Origin: an uncultured Granulosicoccaceae bacterium
Lineage (GTDB): Bacteria; Pseudomonadota; Gammaproteobacteria; Granulosicoccales; Granulosicoccaceae
Direction of reading: 5' to 3'
DNA: 37,182 bases
NCBI GenBank assembly: GCA_938038175.1
Contig: CALHRQ010000195.1
Location: 1-37,182 of the forward strand
Both the position numbers and the translations under genes were made by a program. The notes beneath the pieces were generated by a model. That model did no database searches, was not told where the DNA came from, and saw only the letters and a program-made list of their open reading frames with translations. Every line of letters starts with the position of its first letter. The first letter of the stretch is position 1. This document shows, one piece after another, positions 7,966 to 18,179 of the stretch.

Positions 7966-9397
7966 GCGCTGCCCCATTTGCAAAATGCGCTGGCAATGAG
8001 TTCGCAAGGCCACCGACATTACCTGCACCCAGAGTCAGTACCAGGTCGCCATCATTTAAAATATTTTCAAGTGCTTCAGGAACACTACTGATGTCTGCAA
8101 TAAAAATCGGATCTACCGCACCACGATTTCGAATGGCACGGGCAAGCGAGCGCCCATCAGCGCCGGTTATTTTTTCTTCACCCGCGCTATACACTTCTGT
8201 TAGCAACAAGACATCAGGCACCGACAAGCTTTCAGCAAAGTCTTCGAATAAATCCCTTGTGCGCGTGTAGCGATGCGGTTGAAATACCACGACCAGACGG
8301 CTATCCGGCCAGCCACCTTTAATGGCATTCAGTGTTGCAGCAACTTCAGTGGGGTGATGACCATAATCGTCATACAGCTGTGCCTGCCCACCTGGGAAGT
8401 ACAAGGTGCCATGCGACTGTACGCGCCGACCGATACCAGCAAAGCTGCGTAAAGCTTGCTTAATCAAATCCTTTTCAACATTCAGTTCATCAGCGACTGC
8501 AATAGCGGCAAGCGCATTTAATACATTGTGCTGGCCTGGTAAATTAAGCACGACATCATCCAGGCGACCACCGCTGGCATAGATCACATCAAAGTGCATC
8601 TCCGGGCCAGATTGCCTTACATTGATAGCGCGAATCTCTGCAGACTCATCAAAGCCATAAGTGCGGATCGGCCGTGCAACCTTTGGCAGAACATCTCTGA
8701 CATGCTCATCGTCTATGCATACAATCGCCAGCCCATAAAACGGCAAGTGCATCAGAAAATCGATAAAGGTCTGCTTAAGCTTTTCGAAATCACCATCATA
8801 AGTTGACAGGTGATCAGCATCGATATTGGTGACAATGGACATCATTGGCTGCAAGTACAGGAATGAGGCATCACTTTCATCTGCTTCTGCCACAAGCCAG
8901 TCAGACTGGCCGAGATAAGCATTGGTGGAAGAGCTGTTAAGACGCCCACCAATAACGTAAGTTGGATCGATACCACCTTCTGCCAACACGCTGGCCACAA
9001 GACTGGTTGTGGTGGTTTTACCGTGAGTACCCGCCACCGCAATGCCTTGTTGAAAACGCATGAGCTCTGCGAGCATTTCGGCGCGTCTGGCAACAGGAAT
9101 TCCGTTCTCTCGTGCATGCACAAGCTCAGGGTTGTCCTCTGGCACTGCAGTTGAAACAACCACAACATCAGCACCGGCAACATGTTCAGCCGCATGACCT
9201 TTTTTAACCACAATACCCAGTGAGCTTAAGCGCTCGGTCAAAGGATTAGTACCGATGTCCGAACCGGTGACTCTAAAACCCAAGTGATGCATGACCTCGG
9301 CGATACCACCCATGCCAACACCACCGATACCAATAAAGTGCATGCCACGCACGCGCCGCATCTGACTTTTAACAAGGGGCGAGATATCAACGACCAT
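7958..9397 (-). CDS. murC: UDP-N-acetylmuramate--L-alanine ligase
   Basis: MurC adds L-Ala to UDP-MurNAc, the first step of the peptide stem. The 479-residue protein has the N-terminal Rossmann motif [14 protein letters not shown], the ATP site GTHGKTTT at 123-130, [23 protein letters not shown], and the C-terminal domain motif [10 protein letters not shown]. The start is the ATG at 9397. A near-perfect ribosome site, GGAGGCG, lies a few bases upstream, and the ATG overlaps the ftsW end. Longer in-frame readings to 9574 lie wholly within ftsW coding sequence and are not needed. MurG normally lies between ftsW and murC but is absent here. Confidence 0.98.
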   Translation of the reverse strand: MVVDISPLVKSQMRRVRGMHFIGIGGVGMGGIAEVMHHLGFRVTGSDIGTNPLTERLSSLGIVVKKGHAAEHVAGADVVVVSTAVPEDNPELVHARENGIPVARRAEMLAELMRFQQGIAVAGTHGKTTTTSLVASVLAEGGIDPTYVIGGRLNSSSTNAYLGQSDWLVAEADESDASFLYLQPMMSIVTNIDADHLSTYDGDFEKLKQTFIDFLMHLPFYGLAIVCIDDEHVRDVLPKVARPIRTYGFDESAEIRAINVRQSGPEMHFDVIYASGGRLDDVVLNLPGQHNVLNALAAIAVADELNVEKDLIKQALRSFAGIGRRVQSHGTLYFPGGQAQLYDDYGHHPTEVAATLNAIKGGWPDSRLVVVFQPHRYTRTRDLFEDFAESLSVPDVLLLTEVYSAGEEKITGADGRSLARAIRNRGAVDPIFIADISSVPEALENILNDGDLVLTLGAGNVGGLANSLPAHFANGAAHA

Positions 9398-10673
9398 AAT
9401 TCGCCTCCGAAGCATGCATTGATGCACGCTTTGATGCAGGCTTTGATGCAGAATCAGACGCTGTATAAGCTGCACGATTTTGTAAACCACGACGCGTGAA
9501 CTGCCGCGTTTCATATTCAATGCGCAACAGTATGGCAAACGCGATTGCAAACACCACGGCACTACTGCCACCATAGCTCATCATGGGCAATGTTATGCCC
9601 TTGGTTGGCAGGATGCCCATGTTGACGCCCATATTGATAAACGACTGCAAACCAATCCAGACACCGATACCCAGCGCAAGATAGCTGGCAAAGCGATTAC
9701 CCTGTTCATCAGCAATTTTGGCAAGCTTAAAGCTTTTCCATAATATAAATCCGTACAAAACCACAACCAGCAAAACACCGATAAACCCAAATTCTTCACA
9801 CAGAACAGCGAATAGAAAATCGGTATGTGCTTCTGGCAAATAGAAGAGTTTTTGTACGCTGTTACCCAGACCACTGCCGCTCCAACTACCACTGCCAATG
9901 GCAATGAGTGACTGCGTTAACTGAAAACCTGAATTAAATGGATCAGAGAATGGATCAAGGAAGCTGACAAAACGCCGCAGTCTATACGGAGAGAATATGA
10001 TCAGCATGGTACCCACAACACTGAGCACAGCCATCAAAGCGGCAAACTGAACCAACTTGACACCTGCGACAAATAACATGGCTATCGCGGTGAGTACCAC
10101 CACAACCGCAGCACCAAAATCTGGCTCAAGTAATAAAAGGAAACAAGCAATACTGATTAACAACAGTGGCTTTGCGAAACCACCAAAGGTGTTTTTAACC
10201 AATTCGCCTCGACGCACCAGATAGCCTGCGAGATAAACAATGATAAAGAGCTTGACTGTCTCAGACACCTGGACGGTAAAAACGCCCAAATCTATCCAAC
10301 GCTTACTGCCATTGACTTCCTTACCCACGAATAACACAACAACCAGAAAGACCAGTGACAGGATAAAAAGGTAGGGACCATACTTTTCCCAAACAGATAG
10401 GGGTTGCATGAACAGCACAGCACCAACAGCAAGACCGATAGACAGAAACAGCAATTGACGCAAAGCAAAATGAAACGGGCTTTGATATATCTCAGCTGCA
10501 AATGCCATCGAGGCAGATGCAATCATGACAACGCCTATCAATGACAAACCGACAATAGCCATTAACAGAGCATGGTCTGAGGCACGTGATTTTTGTGGAT
10601 CATCATCCCGCATATCAGCTTTGGGCGGAATATTGAGTCGCCCTACTGCAACTTTTGACACGATGCCGCTCAT
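9387..10673 (-). CDS. ftsW: Septal peptidoglycan polymerase FtsW (SEDS family)
   Basis: FtsW is the multi-pass membrane glycosyltransferase that polymerises lipid II at the septum together with FtsI. The 428-residue protein has about ten hydrophobic helices. SEDS signatures include [32 protein letters not shown]-type loop residues near [22 protein letters not shown], and the C-terminal [13 protein letters not shown] followed by [10 protein letters not shown]. The start ATG at 10673 overlaps the murD stop (ATGA), with GGAGG upstream. The C-terminal tail is unusual: it carries three short repeated units rich in Ala/Ser/Lys encoded by 12-base repeats, and its last codons overlap the start of murC. 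Confidence 0.97.
   Translation of the reverse strand: MSGIVSKVAVGRLNIPPKADMRDDDPQKSRASDHALLMAIVGLSLIGVVMIASASMAFAAEIYQSPFHFALRQLLFLSIGLAVGAVLFMQPLSVWEKYGPYLFILSLVFLVVVLFVGKEVNGSKRWIDLGVFTVQVSETVKLFIIVYLAGYLVRRGELVKNTFGGFAKPLLLISIACFLLLLEPDFGAAVVVVLTAIAMLFVAGVKLVQFAALMAVLSVVGTMLIIFSPYRLRRFVSFLDPFSDPFNSGFQLTQSLIAIGSGSWSGSGLGNSVQKLFYLPEAHTDFLFAVLCEEFGFIGVLLVVVLYGFILWKSFKLAKIADEQGNRFASYLALGIGVWIGLQSFINMGVNMGILPTKGITLPMMSYGGSSAVVFAIAFAILLRIEYETRQFTRRGLQNRAAYTASDSASKPASKRASMHASEANYGR
9417..9452. repeat. Three 12-base tandem units in the 3' end of ftsW
   Basis: The units CATTGATGCACG (9417-9428), CTTTGATGCAGG (9429-9440) and CTTTGATGCAGA (9441-9452) follow each other directly on the plus strand. 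Read on the minus strand they encode repeating tetrapeptides ([12 protein letters not shown]) in the FtsW cytoplasmic tail. The murC ribosome site begins only a few bases further on. Confidence 0.8.
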
Positions 10674-12052
10674 GCTACAAGTGCCTCCACTTCGTGACAA
10701 AATTGTTCACCGCGCTGCTCAAAATTTTCGAACATGTCGAAACTGGCACAAGCAGGTGATAGCAATACAACATCACCTGGTTCAGACAACTCATCGCAGC
10801 GAATGACCGCATCGTGCAAGCTATCCACTTTGTAGACTGGAGCCAGACCCTGCCAAGCCGTTGCAATAAGCTCACGATCTTCACCCAGTAACACCAGGGC
10901 CTTGACATGCGTTTGAATAATGTCAGCTATGGACGCAAAGTCTGCACCCTTGCCCTGACCACCTGCTATGAGTACCACCGGTGCACTTAAGGCTGCGATG
11001 GCTTTACTGCAAGCATCAAGGTTTGTACCCTTTGAATCGTTATACCAACGCACACCATTGCGCTCACGAATAAACTCTGTGCGATGTGGCAAGCCACGAT
11101 ACCCTGCAAGCCCTTTTGCCATGGCTTTTTTATCAAGATCTAACGGTGCTAGTAATGCAATGACAGCCAAGGCATTCGATACATTATGCTCACCGGGTGT
11201 TTGCAAGGCGCTGCGCCTTACCACATTTTTTTCGCCATCATTAAGCCATGCTTCATTTGCGGCATTATTCAGGCAACAGTCACCGGGTTCTGGTGAATGA
11301 ATACTGAAGAACCGCTGTGAGCTCTTTGAATCAACTGGAAAACTTGGCTGCGAATCTAAATTTGTGTCAGCATGAGGAGCAACTTGTGCAAAGGTCCTGG
11401 CATCGTCACGATTAAAAACGCAGTGTCGCGACTTTTCATAAACTGTACGCTTTACAGCTGCGTAGTGTTCGAGCGAATCATACCTGTCCATATGATCTTC
11501 TGAAATGTTCAACACAACAGCAGACAATGCGCACAGACTTGAGGTTGATTCCAATTGGTAACTCGATAACTCAATAACATAAACAGCATCATGTTCAACA
11601 AGACTATCAAGCGCGGGCAAGCCGATATTTCCACATACAACCACCGGTTGATCACAAGCACGCAACACATGACCAAGCCAGGTTGCTACCGTACTTTTTC
11701 CGTTAGAGCCGGTCACTGCAATTACCGTTTGATCTGCAACTGCTGATGCAAATAGTTCCACATCGCCAATTACCAAAACACCTTTACTGATAGCAGCTGA
11801 GATAGGTGCAAGCGCACGTGGCACACCAGGACTCAGTATCAATACATCGTATTCACAACACAATGACTCAGTTAGCTCACTGAAAAATCGCGTACCCTGT
11901 AAAAAGGGACGCAGTGCTTCGTTTGGTTGTGCACGCTGGTCCGCCAGATCAAAAGACACACCATGCTTACTTAAATAACGAACCACTGAAGCACCTGTAA
12001 CACCTAGCCCCACAATTAACACGCGTTGATTTCTTAATGTCGATAAGTTCAT
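10670..12052 (-). CDS. murD: UDP-N-acetylmuramoylalanine--D-glutamate ligase
   Basis: MurD adds D-Glu to UDP-MurNAc-L-Ala. It shows the Rossmann start VLIVGLGVTGASV (11-23), the ATP loop GSNGKST (115-121), the LSSYQLE motif, NISEDHMDRYDS, and the C-terminal NDSKGTN and LLSPACASFDMF. It has 460 residues against about 440 in E. coli. The extra length lies around residues 240-275 (Ser/Pro/Asp-rich, between FAQVAPHAD and the GEHN motif). Translation is coupled on both sides: TGATG with mraY upstream and ATGA with ftsW downstream. Confidence 0.98.
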   Translation of the reverse strand: MNLSTLRNQRVLIVGLGVTGASVVRYLSKHGVSFDLADQRAQPNEALRPFLQGTRFFSELTESLCCEYDVLILSPGVPRALAPISAAISKGVLVIGDVELFASAVADQTVIAVTGSNGKSTVATWLGHVLRACDQPVVVCGNIGLPALDSLVEHDAVYVIELSSYQLESTSSLCALSAVVLNISEDHMDRYDSLEHYAAVKRTVYEKSRHCVFNRDDARTFAQVAPHADTNLDSQPSFPVDSKSSQRFFSIHSPEPGDCCLNNAANEAWLNDGEKNVVRRSALQTPGEHNVSNALAVIALLAPLDLDKKAMAKGLAGYRGLPHRTEFIRERNGVRWYNDSKGTNLDACSKAIAALSAPVVLIAGGQGKGADFASIADIIQTHVKALVLLGEDRELIATAWQGLAPVYKVDSLHDAVIRCDELSEPGDVVLLSPACASFDMFENFEQRGEQFCHEVEALVA

Positions 12053-13134
12053 CAGCGGATCTTCAGTGTCGATAAGCCAATGAGCACCAGAATAATGGTG
12101 ATGATCCAGAAGCGCACAATGATGCGAGGTTCTGGCCAGCCTTTTAGTTCGAAATGATGGTGTATAGGCGCCATTCTGAATATACGCTTACCGGTAAGCT
12201 TATAGGAGCCAACTTGCAAGATCACAGAGACCGCTTCGAGTACGAATATCCCACCCATGATGAACAGTACAAGCTCTTGCCTTACCATTATCGCAACAGC
12301 ACCCAATGCAGCGCCAATAGACAAGGCACCGACATCGCCCATGAACACTTGAGCTGGGTATGTGTTAAACCATAAAAACCCTAAACCTGCACCGATCATC
12401 GCTGCGCAGAAAACCGTCAGTTCGCCAGCACCTTTTATATTTGGCATGTGCAGATAGCTGGCAAAAACAGCATGACCCGAAAGATAAGCGATCAGCCCCA
12501 GCCCCGCGACCACCATAACGCTGGGCAGTATGGCAAGACCATCCAGACCATCAGTTAAATTAACCGCATTGCTACTACCCACAATCACAAGAAACGCAAA
12601 CGGTACAAAGAAAAAACCCATAAAGAAATCTGCGTTTTTAAACAGAGGGATAACCAATGTCAGCTCTTTGGTGTCGTACGCTGTCAGATAAAACGCAATT
12701 ACAGCAACCCCGGCGACCAGCGATTGCCAAAGGATCTTTTCGCGCGCGACAAGACCGTCTGAATTCCCAAGCATAACTTTACGATAGTCATCGACCCACC
12801 CCACCACAGCAAAACCCACAGTCACAAATAAGACAAACCAGACCTGCCGAGTAGAGAGATCTGACCAAAGCAAAGTACTGATCGCCACAGCCACAATAAT
12901 CATCGCACCACCCATGGTGGGTGTGCCCGCTTTAGACAAATGTGATTGTGGACCATCATCTCTAACCGATTGGCCTATCTTTGCGGTAATAAGCCATTCA
13001 ATAAGTCTTGGACCAAACAGCAAGCAAATGATGAGCGAGGTCAAGGCGGCAAATATGGCGCGTAAGGAAATGGCTTGCACAGCAGCAAAGCTAGAGTCAA
13101 TCGCACTTAACCACTGGCCTATCAACAACATCAT
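12052..13134 (-). CDS. mraY: Phospho-N-acetylmuramoyl-pentapeptide transferase
   Basis: MraY moves phospho-MurNAc-pentapeptide onto undecaprenyl phosphate, giving lipid I at the inner membrane. The 360-residue protein has about ten hydrophobic segments. Hallmarks are [45 protein letters not shown] and the histidine loop APIHHHFE. The start is the ATG at 13134 (MMLLIGQWL), which gives an ATGA overlap with the murF stop and the family length; a TTG two codons further upstream is not needed. Confidence 0.98.
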   Translation of the reverse strand: MMLLIGQWLSAIDSSFAAVQAISLRAIFAALTSLIICLLFGPRLIEWLITAKIGQSVRDDGPQSHLSKAGTPTMGGAMIIVAVAISTLLWSDLSTRQVWFVLFVTVGFAVVGWVDDYRKVMLGNSDGLVAREKILWQSLVAGVAVIAFYLTAYDTKELTLVIPLFKNADFFMGFFFVPFAFLVIVGSSNAVNLTDGLDGLAILPSVMVVAGLGLIAYLSGHAVFASYLHMPNIKGAGELTVFCAAMIGAGLGFLWFNTYPAQVFMGDVGALSIGAALGAVAIMVRQELVLFIMGGIFVLEAVSVILQVGSYKLTGKRIFRMAPIHHHFELKGWPEPRIIVRFWIITIILVLIGLSTLKIR

Positions 13135-14516
13135 AGACAAATGGCCTCCGAGATTTCGGATGCATCAACTTCAAGTTGAGCCTCCTCAGGAGTCGATTGC
13201 TCCAATAAAGGCCCAACAATTTTTTCCATCTTGCTGCCGCGAGAACCTTTTACGAGTAAAACAGTATTTCTATCAAGCAACTGGCCTAACTTCTCAACCA
13301 GCGCCTGCTGAGAATCAAAATGCTCACCAGAGCCAAATGAATTTGCAGCAGCGGCACTAAGCTCACCCACCGTTAACATCTGATCAATCCCGGCTTCTTT
13401 GGCATAAGTCCCAATAGCAGCATGAAGCTCCGCAGCCTCATCACCCAGCTCAGCCATATCCCCCAGCACAAGTATGCGCCGTCCCGAAAGTGCAGCAAGC
13501 ACATCAATGGCAGCTTTGGCAGAATTTGGATTAGCGTTATAGCTGTCATCAATAATGGTGGCACCATGGATAGCGGGGCGCCTTTGTAAGCGTCCAGGTA
13601 CGGCACGAACGTTCGCCAATCCAGCCATAACCGCAACTGCTTGCACATCAAGGCATTGCGCAACTGCTGTTGCCGCTGCCGCATTCATGCGATTATGCTG
13701 GCCCAGCAACGAAAATCGTGGCGAGAGTGTTTTGTTACCACAACGCATACTCAGCTCTTCGCTATCCAGAAGCTCGACGCAGACATCACACCCCGTTCCA
13801 AATTCCTGCGCATGACAATGTGATGCTGCCGCACGCATCACATCCGCATATTTATCGTTCGTGTTTATAACCGCCCAACCATCTTCACTGAGTCCAGCGA
13901 AGATTTCGGATTTTGCATTTGCAACATCAGCTTCTGAACCAAAGCCTTCGAGATGAGCCGTACCCACATTATTAACCAGCGCAACATCTGCCTCTACCAG
14001 CTTGCTAAGTTTCAGAATTTCACCGGGTGCGCTCGCACCCATCTCAATGACGGCGTATTGATGGTGTGGACGCATACGCAAAAGCGTTAATGGCACACCA
14101 ATTTCGTTATTCAAATTACCTTTGGTTGAAAGCACTGGCCCAAGCTGACTCAGGATTGATGCGATCATTTCCTTAACGGTTGTCTTCCCGTTACTGCCGG
14201 TAATAGCAACCGTTGGCAATTGAAAGCTGCGTGCCCAAAGCTTTGCCAGCTGACCAAGAGCTATGCGTGTATCACTGACCACAAGCTGCGGTATATCGAT
14301 ATCTACCTGACGATCAAGCAATAGTGCACATGCACCTTTATCAACCGCTTGCTGACAAAAATCATGACCATCAAAACGCTCTCCACTTATAGCAATGTAT
14401 AGATCTTCTGCTTGCAAAGTGCGCGTATCGATACTAAAACCGGTTAATCGCGGATCATCCCCAAAAAGCTGACCATCGAGTGGTTCCTGACAGTCTGACA
14501 ACACGAAACCGGACAC
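13131..14516 (-). CDS. murF: UDP-N-acetylmuramoyl-tripeptide--D-alanyl-D-alanine ligase
   Basis: MurF attaches D-Ala-D-Ala to complete the UDP-MurNAc-pentapeptide. The 461 residues include the substrate-binding SIDTRTL, the ATP loop GSNGKTT (107-113), [54 protein letters not shown] and LGDMAELG. The start is GTG at 14516, overlapping the murE TAG by one base (TAGTG). Its D-Ala-D-Ala substrate is made by ddlB further down the same operon. Confidence 0.98.
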   Translation of the reverse strand: MSGFVLSDCQEPLDGQLFGDDPRLTGFSIDTRTLQAEDLYIAISGERFDGHDFCQQAVDKGACALLLDRQVDIDIPQLVVSDTRIALGQLAKLWARSFQLPTVAITGSNGKTTVKEMIASILSQLGPVLSTKGNLNNEIGVPLTLLRMRPHHQYAVIEMGASAPGEILKLSKLVEADVALVNNVGTAHLEGFGSEADVANAKSEIFAGLSEDGWAVINTNDKYADVMRAAASHCHAQEFGTGCDVCVELLDSEELSMRCGNKTLSPRFSLLGQHNRMNAAAATAVAQCLDVQAVAVMAGLANVRAVPGRLQRRPAIHGATIIDDSYNANPNSAKAAIDVLAALSGRRILVLGDMAELGDEAAELHAAIGTYAKEAGIDQMLTVGELSAAAANSFGSGEHFDSQQALVEKLGQLLDRNTVLLVKGSRGSKMEKIVGPLLEQSTPEEAQLEVDASEISEAICL

Positions 14517-16159
14517 TAGCTCGCCCTCCCTGCTGTCAATCGCTGAATAACATCTCTGTCACTGAACGCCTGCTTTTTGGTACCTATGATTTGATAATCT
14601 TCATGCCCCTTGCCGGCAATCAGAACAAGATCGTTGGCTGCAGCTGTATCCATGGCGTAAGTAATTGCATCAGCTCTGTTTGCAATAACGCGTGCTGTTG
14701 ACGGCGTTGCCATGCCAGATACAATTTGTTCATGAATCTCTGCTGGCTTTTCCGTTCTTGGATTATCGTCAGTAACAACGATATGATCAGCCAGTTCTGC
14801 TGCACGGCCCATCGGTGCGCGTTTGCCCGGATCGCGATCACCACCACAGCCAAACACAACCCAAAGTGCACCCTCACAATGTTTTCGTAAAACAGCAATA
14901 GCGGCTTCGAGAGCCTGTGGTGTATGAGAATAATCAACCACGGCAGTGGCATAGTCATCACTGTTAAAGCGCTCCATTCGACCCGGCACCGGTAGCACTT
15001 GATCAATGGCTACACTTGCATCATTCGCCGCCTGACCTAAAGCCTTTAAAACACCAAAAGTAGCGAGCAGATTATCTATATTGAATTCGCCAAGCAGGGT
15101 TGTGTGTTGGGTAAAGCGTTGCTCGTTACTTAACAGCTCGAACTGCATACCCGCCGCAGAATGCAGAATGGATTCTGTAGAGAGTAAATCGGGGGTTTGT
15201 CCTCGGCTATTACGAAGGCGGCTTGCCATGGTTGCGTTAGCGGCACTTGCTGCATCCACAAATTGATCGTTCTGAGCGAAACACTGATCCTTACCAGCAA
15301 CTAAGCTCTCGCCCGTCCTGGCATCGACAGAATTTCCCGATGACAAATACTGTGGAACAAACACAATGCATTTATTCGATGTTGCTGTCGCAAGCTCCCG
15401 CCCAAGATCATCCGTACCATTGACAACAATGGTGTGTAACGATTGCCATTCAAACAATCGGGCTTTCGCTTTTTTATAAGATTGCAGATCTTTGTGGTAG
15501 TCAAGGTGATCGCGGCCAAGGTTTGTCAGCACAGCGATATCAATAGACAAAGCATCAAGCCGACCTTCTTCTAAACCGTGTGACGATGCCTCAAGCGCTA
15601 CAACCTTTGCACCCTCATCACGCATCTGTGCAAGCATCTTCTGAATTGACACAGCATCAGGTGTTGTCAGTTCGGTTTTATTCAGATTGCGATAACCCCA
15701 GCCAATGGTTCCGATATACCCACACTTTCCACCTACAGCATTAACCGCCTGAGCGACGAATTGGCAGACTGATGTTTTGCCGTCGGTTCCAGTTACCGCA
15801 ACTACTTTCAAGCTGTGGCTTGGATTATCGTAGAACCGAGCTGCTATAAAACCGAGCTTCTTCTTTAGTGCATTAACACTCGCAACAACCACTCCTGCCT
15901 GTTGCAGACGTTCGATATCACTTGAAAATGTTTTTATATCGGTATGATCAACAACAACTGCGACTGCACCTGCAGCGATAGCCGCATCAGCAAACGCAAT
16001 ACCGTGACTTATTGCGCCTGCCACAGCAAGGTAAACGTCGCCAGCACGGACAAGACGTGAATCCATGGAGACGCCAGAGACAACCACATCCGGACTCACA
16101 GGTGCGGACGCATCACTTCCGAGCAAGCTTGCCACAGTGTGATTTGTTGAGGATGGCAT
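14516..16159 (-). CDS. murE: UDP-N-acetylmuramoyl-L-alanyl-D-glutamate--2,6-diaminopimelate ligase
   Basis: MurE adds the third stem residue. The ATP loop TGTDGKT is at 123-129. The DNPR motif (residues 465-468, within DDNPRTEKPAEI) indicates meso-diaminopimelate rather than lysine, as expected for a Gram-negative. Other motifs are TTPDAVSIQ, EASSHGLEEGR, NLGRDHLDYH and GRMERF. The 547 residues exceed the usual ~495. The surplus falls in the central domain, about residues 272-335, a stretch rich in Ser/Ala/Asn/Gln with no family motif. The start ATG at 16159 forms TGATG with the ftsI stop. Confidence 0.97.
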   Translation of the reverse strand: MPSSTNHTVASLLGSDASAPVSPDVVVSGVSMDSRLVRAGDVYLAVAGAISHGIAFADAAIAAGAVAVVVDHTDIKTFSSDIERLQQAGVVVASVNALKKKLGFIAARFYDNPSHSLKVVAVTGTDGKTSVCQFVAQAVNAVGGKCGYIGTIGWGYRNLNKTELTTPDAVSIQKMLAQMRDEGAKVVALEASSHGLEEGRLDALSIDIAVLTNLGRDHLDYHKDLQSYKKAKARLFEWQSLHTIVVNGTDDLGRELATATSNKCIVFVPQYLSSGNSVDARTGESLVAGKDQCFAQNDQFVDAASAANATMASRLRNSRGQTPDLLSTESILHSAAGMQFELLSNEQRFTQHTTLLGEFNIDNLLATFGVLKALGQAANDASVAIDQVLPVPGRMERFNSDDYATAVVDYSHTPQALEAAIAVLRKHCEGALWVVFGCGGDRDPGKRAPMGRAAELADHIVVTDDNPRTEKPAEIHEQIVSGMATPSTARVIANRADAITYAMDTAAANDLVLIAGKGHEDYQIIGTKKQAFSDRDVIQRLTAGRAS

Positions 16160-17907
16160 CAAGAGCGATCACCCTCTTGCAACTTGCGCCTGGCACCCAG
16201 TGAAGCTCGCTGATCATCAACATCATCTGGTTCAATGCCCTGCAAGCGCAGCGCATGTGACATCACTTCTGCAAATATTGGCGCCGCTACCACACTACCA
16301 AAGTGCTGACCTGCTTTAGGATCATGCACAACGATAACAGTGGCAAGCTCTGGACGCGAAGCAGGTGCAATACCAGCGAAAACTGATACGTAGCGATCTT
16401 CAGCATAGCCGCCCGAAACAGAGCGATGCGATGTACCGGTTTTACCGGCCACTCGATAGCCTGGAATGCTTGCTCGACGCCCTGTACCTTCGGTGACGAC
16501 AAGCTCAAGCATGTTGCGCACTTCGCGCGCAATTTCTTTATCCAGCACCCGCTTTCCATTGATGGGCTGATCGGTGGCAATGAATGAAACGTTGGGCAGA
16601 ATACCGTCGTTTGCCAAGGCCGAATAGGCCCGCACCAACTGCAGTGCCGATACTGAAATACCATATCCGAACGACACACTGGCTTGTTCTATGTGATGCC
16701 AAACTGTTGGATGATTGAAGTAACCAGCTACTTCGCCTGGAAACTCACTGCCAGGTGGGCGGCCAAAACCAAAACTGTCAAACACAGACCACATTTGCTC
16801 TGGATCAAGCTCTGTTGCCACTTTACTTACACCAACATTACTGGACTTTTTAACAATGCCTCGCAAATCCAGCCAACCATGATCTCGGGTATCGTTTACT
16901 TTGTATTTACCAATTTTATAAAAACCGGGTGACGTATAAACAATGTCATCAGGTTTGAATTTGCCAGATTCAAGCGCCGCCGCAATAGTGAACGGCTTCA
17001 TGGTAGAACCGGGCTCAAACACATCAGTAAGGGATCGATTGCGCTGTCTGCCACCGGTGCGATCCGCCATATCGTTGGGGTTGTATGAGGGATAGTTGGA
17101 CATCGCCAGTACTTCGCCCGTCTTTACATTCATGACAACAGCAGAAGCAGATTCGGCCTTGTTTTTAGCCACAGCATCTATCAGCGCCTGATCGGCAAAG
17201 TACTGCAGTTGCTTGTCTACACTTAAGCGCAAATCCTTACCCGGAACTGCTGGTTTTTTAACGTTAAAACCCGTGATCTCACGACCAGTACGATCTTGCA
17301 CAACTCGGCGCATACCAGGCTCACCACTAAGCCAATCGTCGTAGGCCATCTCAAGCCCTTCCCGCCCGATATCATCAATATCCGTAAAACCAACAACCTG
17401 AGCCGATGCCCTTCCGCTGGGGTAATAACGACGATATTCCCGTTGCAGAAGCACACCTTCGACTTTAAGCGCCATTACCTTAGTGGCAAGCGCAGGATGC
17501 ACGTGTCGTTTGACGTATAAAAACTCTTTTCCTTGCTCATAAGCGCGCTCTGTACGGACCTGTAGTTCACCTGCATCTATCTCAAGCAGTGCCGCAACCT
17601 CACGCAAGGCAGCTGGCTGCTGCATCATTTTTTCAGGCACACCCCAGACACTTTGGATCGGCGTACTTATCGCAAGCGGCTCACCATTACGATCATTCAG
17701 ATTACCGCGATGTGCGGGTATAGCCACAGACCGAAGATGTCTTGCATCTCCCTGACCCTGATAAAAATCATGCTCTAACACCTGCAAATACAAAGCTCTT
17801 GTAATGAGCGACAAACCCATAAGAATAAACAAACCCAGCACACATAAACGCCTGTTTGACCAGTTGTTCACATTGCTGCTGCTTGTGTTGTTGCTGATAC
17901 TATTCAT
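16159..17907 (-). CDS. ftsI: Septal transpeptidase FtsI (PBP3)
   Basis: FtsI is the class B penicillin-binding protein that cross-links septal peptidoglycan in complex with FtsW. It has a cytoplasmic N-tail rich in Ser and Asn and a membrane segment at about 21-43. The pedestal domain contains IPAHRGNLNDRNGEPLA. The transpeptidase domain has all three active-site motifs: STMK at 301-304, SSN at 355-357 and KTGT at 489-492. The 582-residue length is normal. The ATG at 17907 overlaps the ftsL stop (ATGA). Confidence 0.98.
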   Translation of the reverse strand: MNSISNNTSSSNVNNWSNRRLCVLGLFILMGLSLITRALYLQVLEHDFYQGQGDARHLRSVAIPAHRGNLNDRNGEPLAISTPIQSVWGVPEKMMQQPAALREVAALLEIDAGELQVRTERAYEQGKEFLYVKRHVHPALATKVMALKVEGVLLQREYRRYYPSGRASAQVVGFTDIDDIGREGLEMAYDDWLSGEPGMRRVVQDRTGREITGFNVKKPAVPGKDLRLSVDKQLQYFADQALIDAVAKNKAESASAVVMNVKTGEVLAMSNYPSYNPNDMADRTGGRQRNRSLTDVFEPGSTMKPFTIAAALESGKFKPDDIVYTSPGFYKIGKYKVNDTRDHGWLDLRGIVKKSSNVGVSKVATELDPEQMWSVFDSFGFGRPPGSEFPGEVAGYFNHPTVWHHIEQASVSFGYGISVSALQLVRAYSALANDGILPNVSFIATDQPINGKRVLDKEIAREVRNMLELVVTEGTGRRASIPGYRVAGKTGTSHRSVSGGYAEDRYVSVFAGIAPASRPELATVIVVHDPKAGQHFGSVVAAPIFAEVMSHALRLQGIEPDDVDDQRASLGARRKLQEGDRS

Positions 17908-18179
17908 GGTTTCCTGACAATCATTACCGTGCCGTCGATACCTGGCTGCACCATTCCAAGGCGCTCACTAGCTGTACGCTCTACCCTTGCATGATCCGAA
18001 AAAGTGCTTTCTTCAATTTGCAACTGACTCCATTGCACATCCAGCTCATCTATCAATTGCTGGCTCTCGCTGATTGTTGCGTAACGCTCACGGCTCAAGT
18101 GCTTTGAATACACCACAGCCATGGCAGTACAAACATTTAATGCCGCCAGGGCTGCAATAAAAAAAACAGTCCCACTCAT
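17904..18179 (-). CDS. ftsL: Cell division protein FtsL
   Basis: FtsL is a small bitopic divisome protein that works with FtsB and FtsQ to activate FtsWI. The 91 residues comprise a near-N-terminal hydrophobic helix (about 4-24), then a periplasmic coiled-coil-like segment (SESQQLIDELDVQWSQLQIEESTF) and a conserved RTASERLGMVQP motif. Sequence identity within this family is poor. Identification rests on the ASERLGM motif, size and position between rsmH and ftsI, with ATGA overlaps on both sides. Confidence 0.94.
   Translation of the reverse strand: MSGTVFFIAALAALNVCTAMAVVYSKHLSRERYATISESQQLIDELDVQWSQLQIEESTFSDHARVERTASERLGMVQPGIDGTVMIVRKP

Noticed and set aside
9398-9574. N-terminal extension of MurC upstream of 9397
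   Set aside because: It lies wholly inside ftsW, has no family similarity, and the ATG at 9397 has a near-perfect ribosome site.
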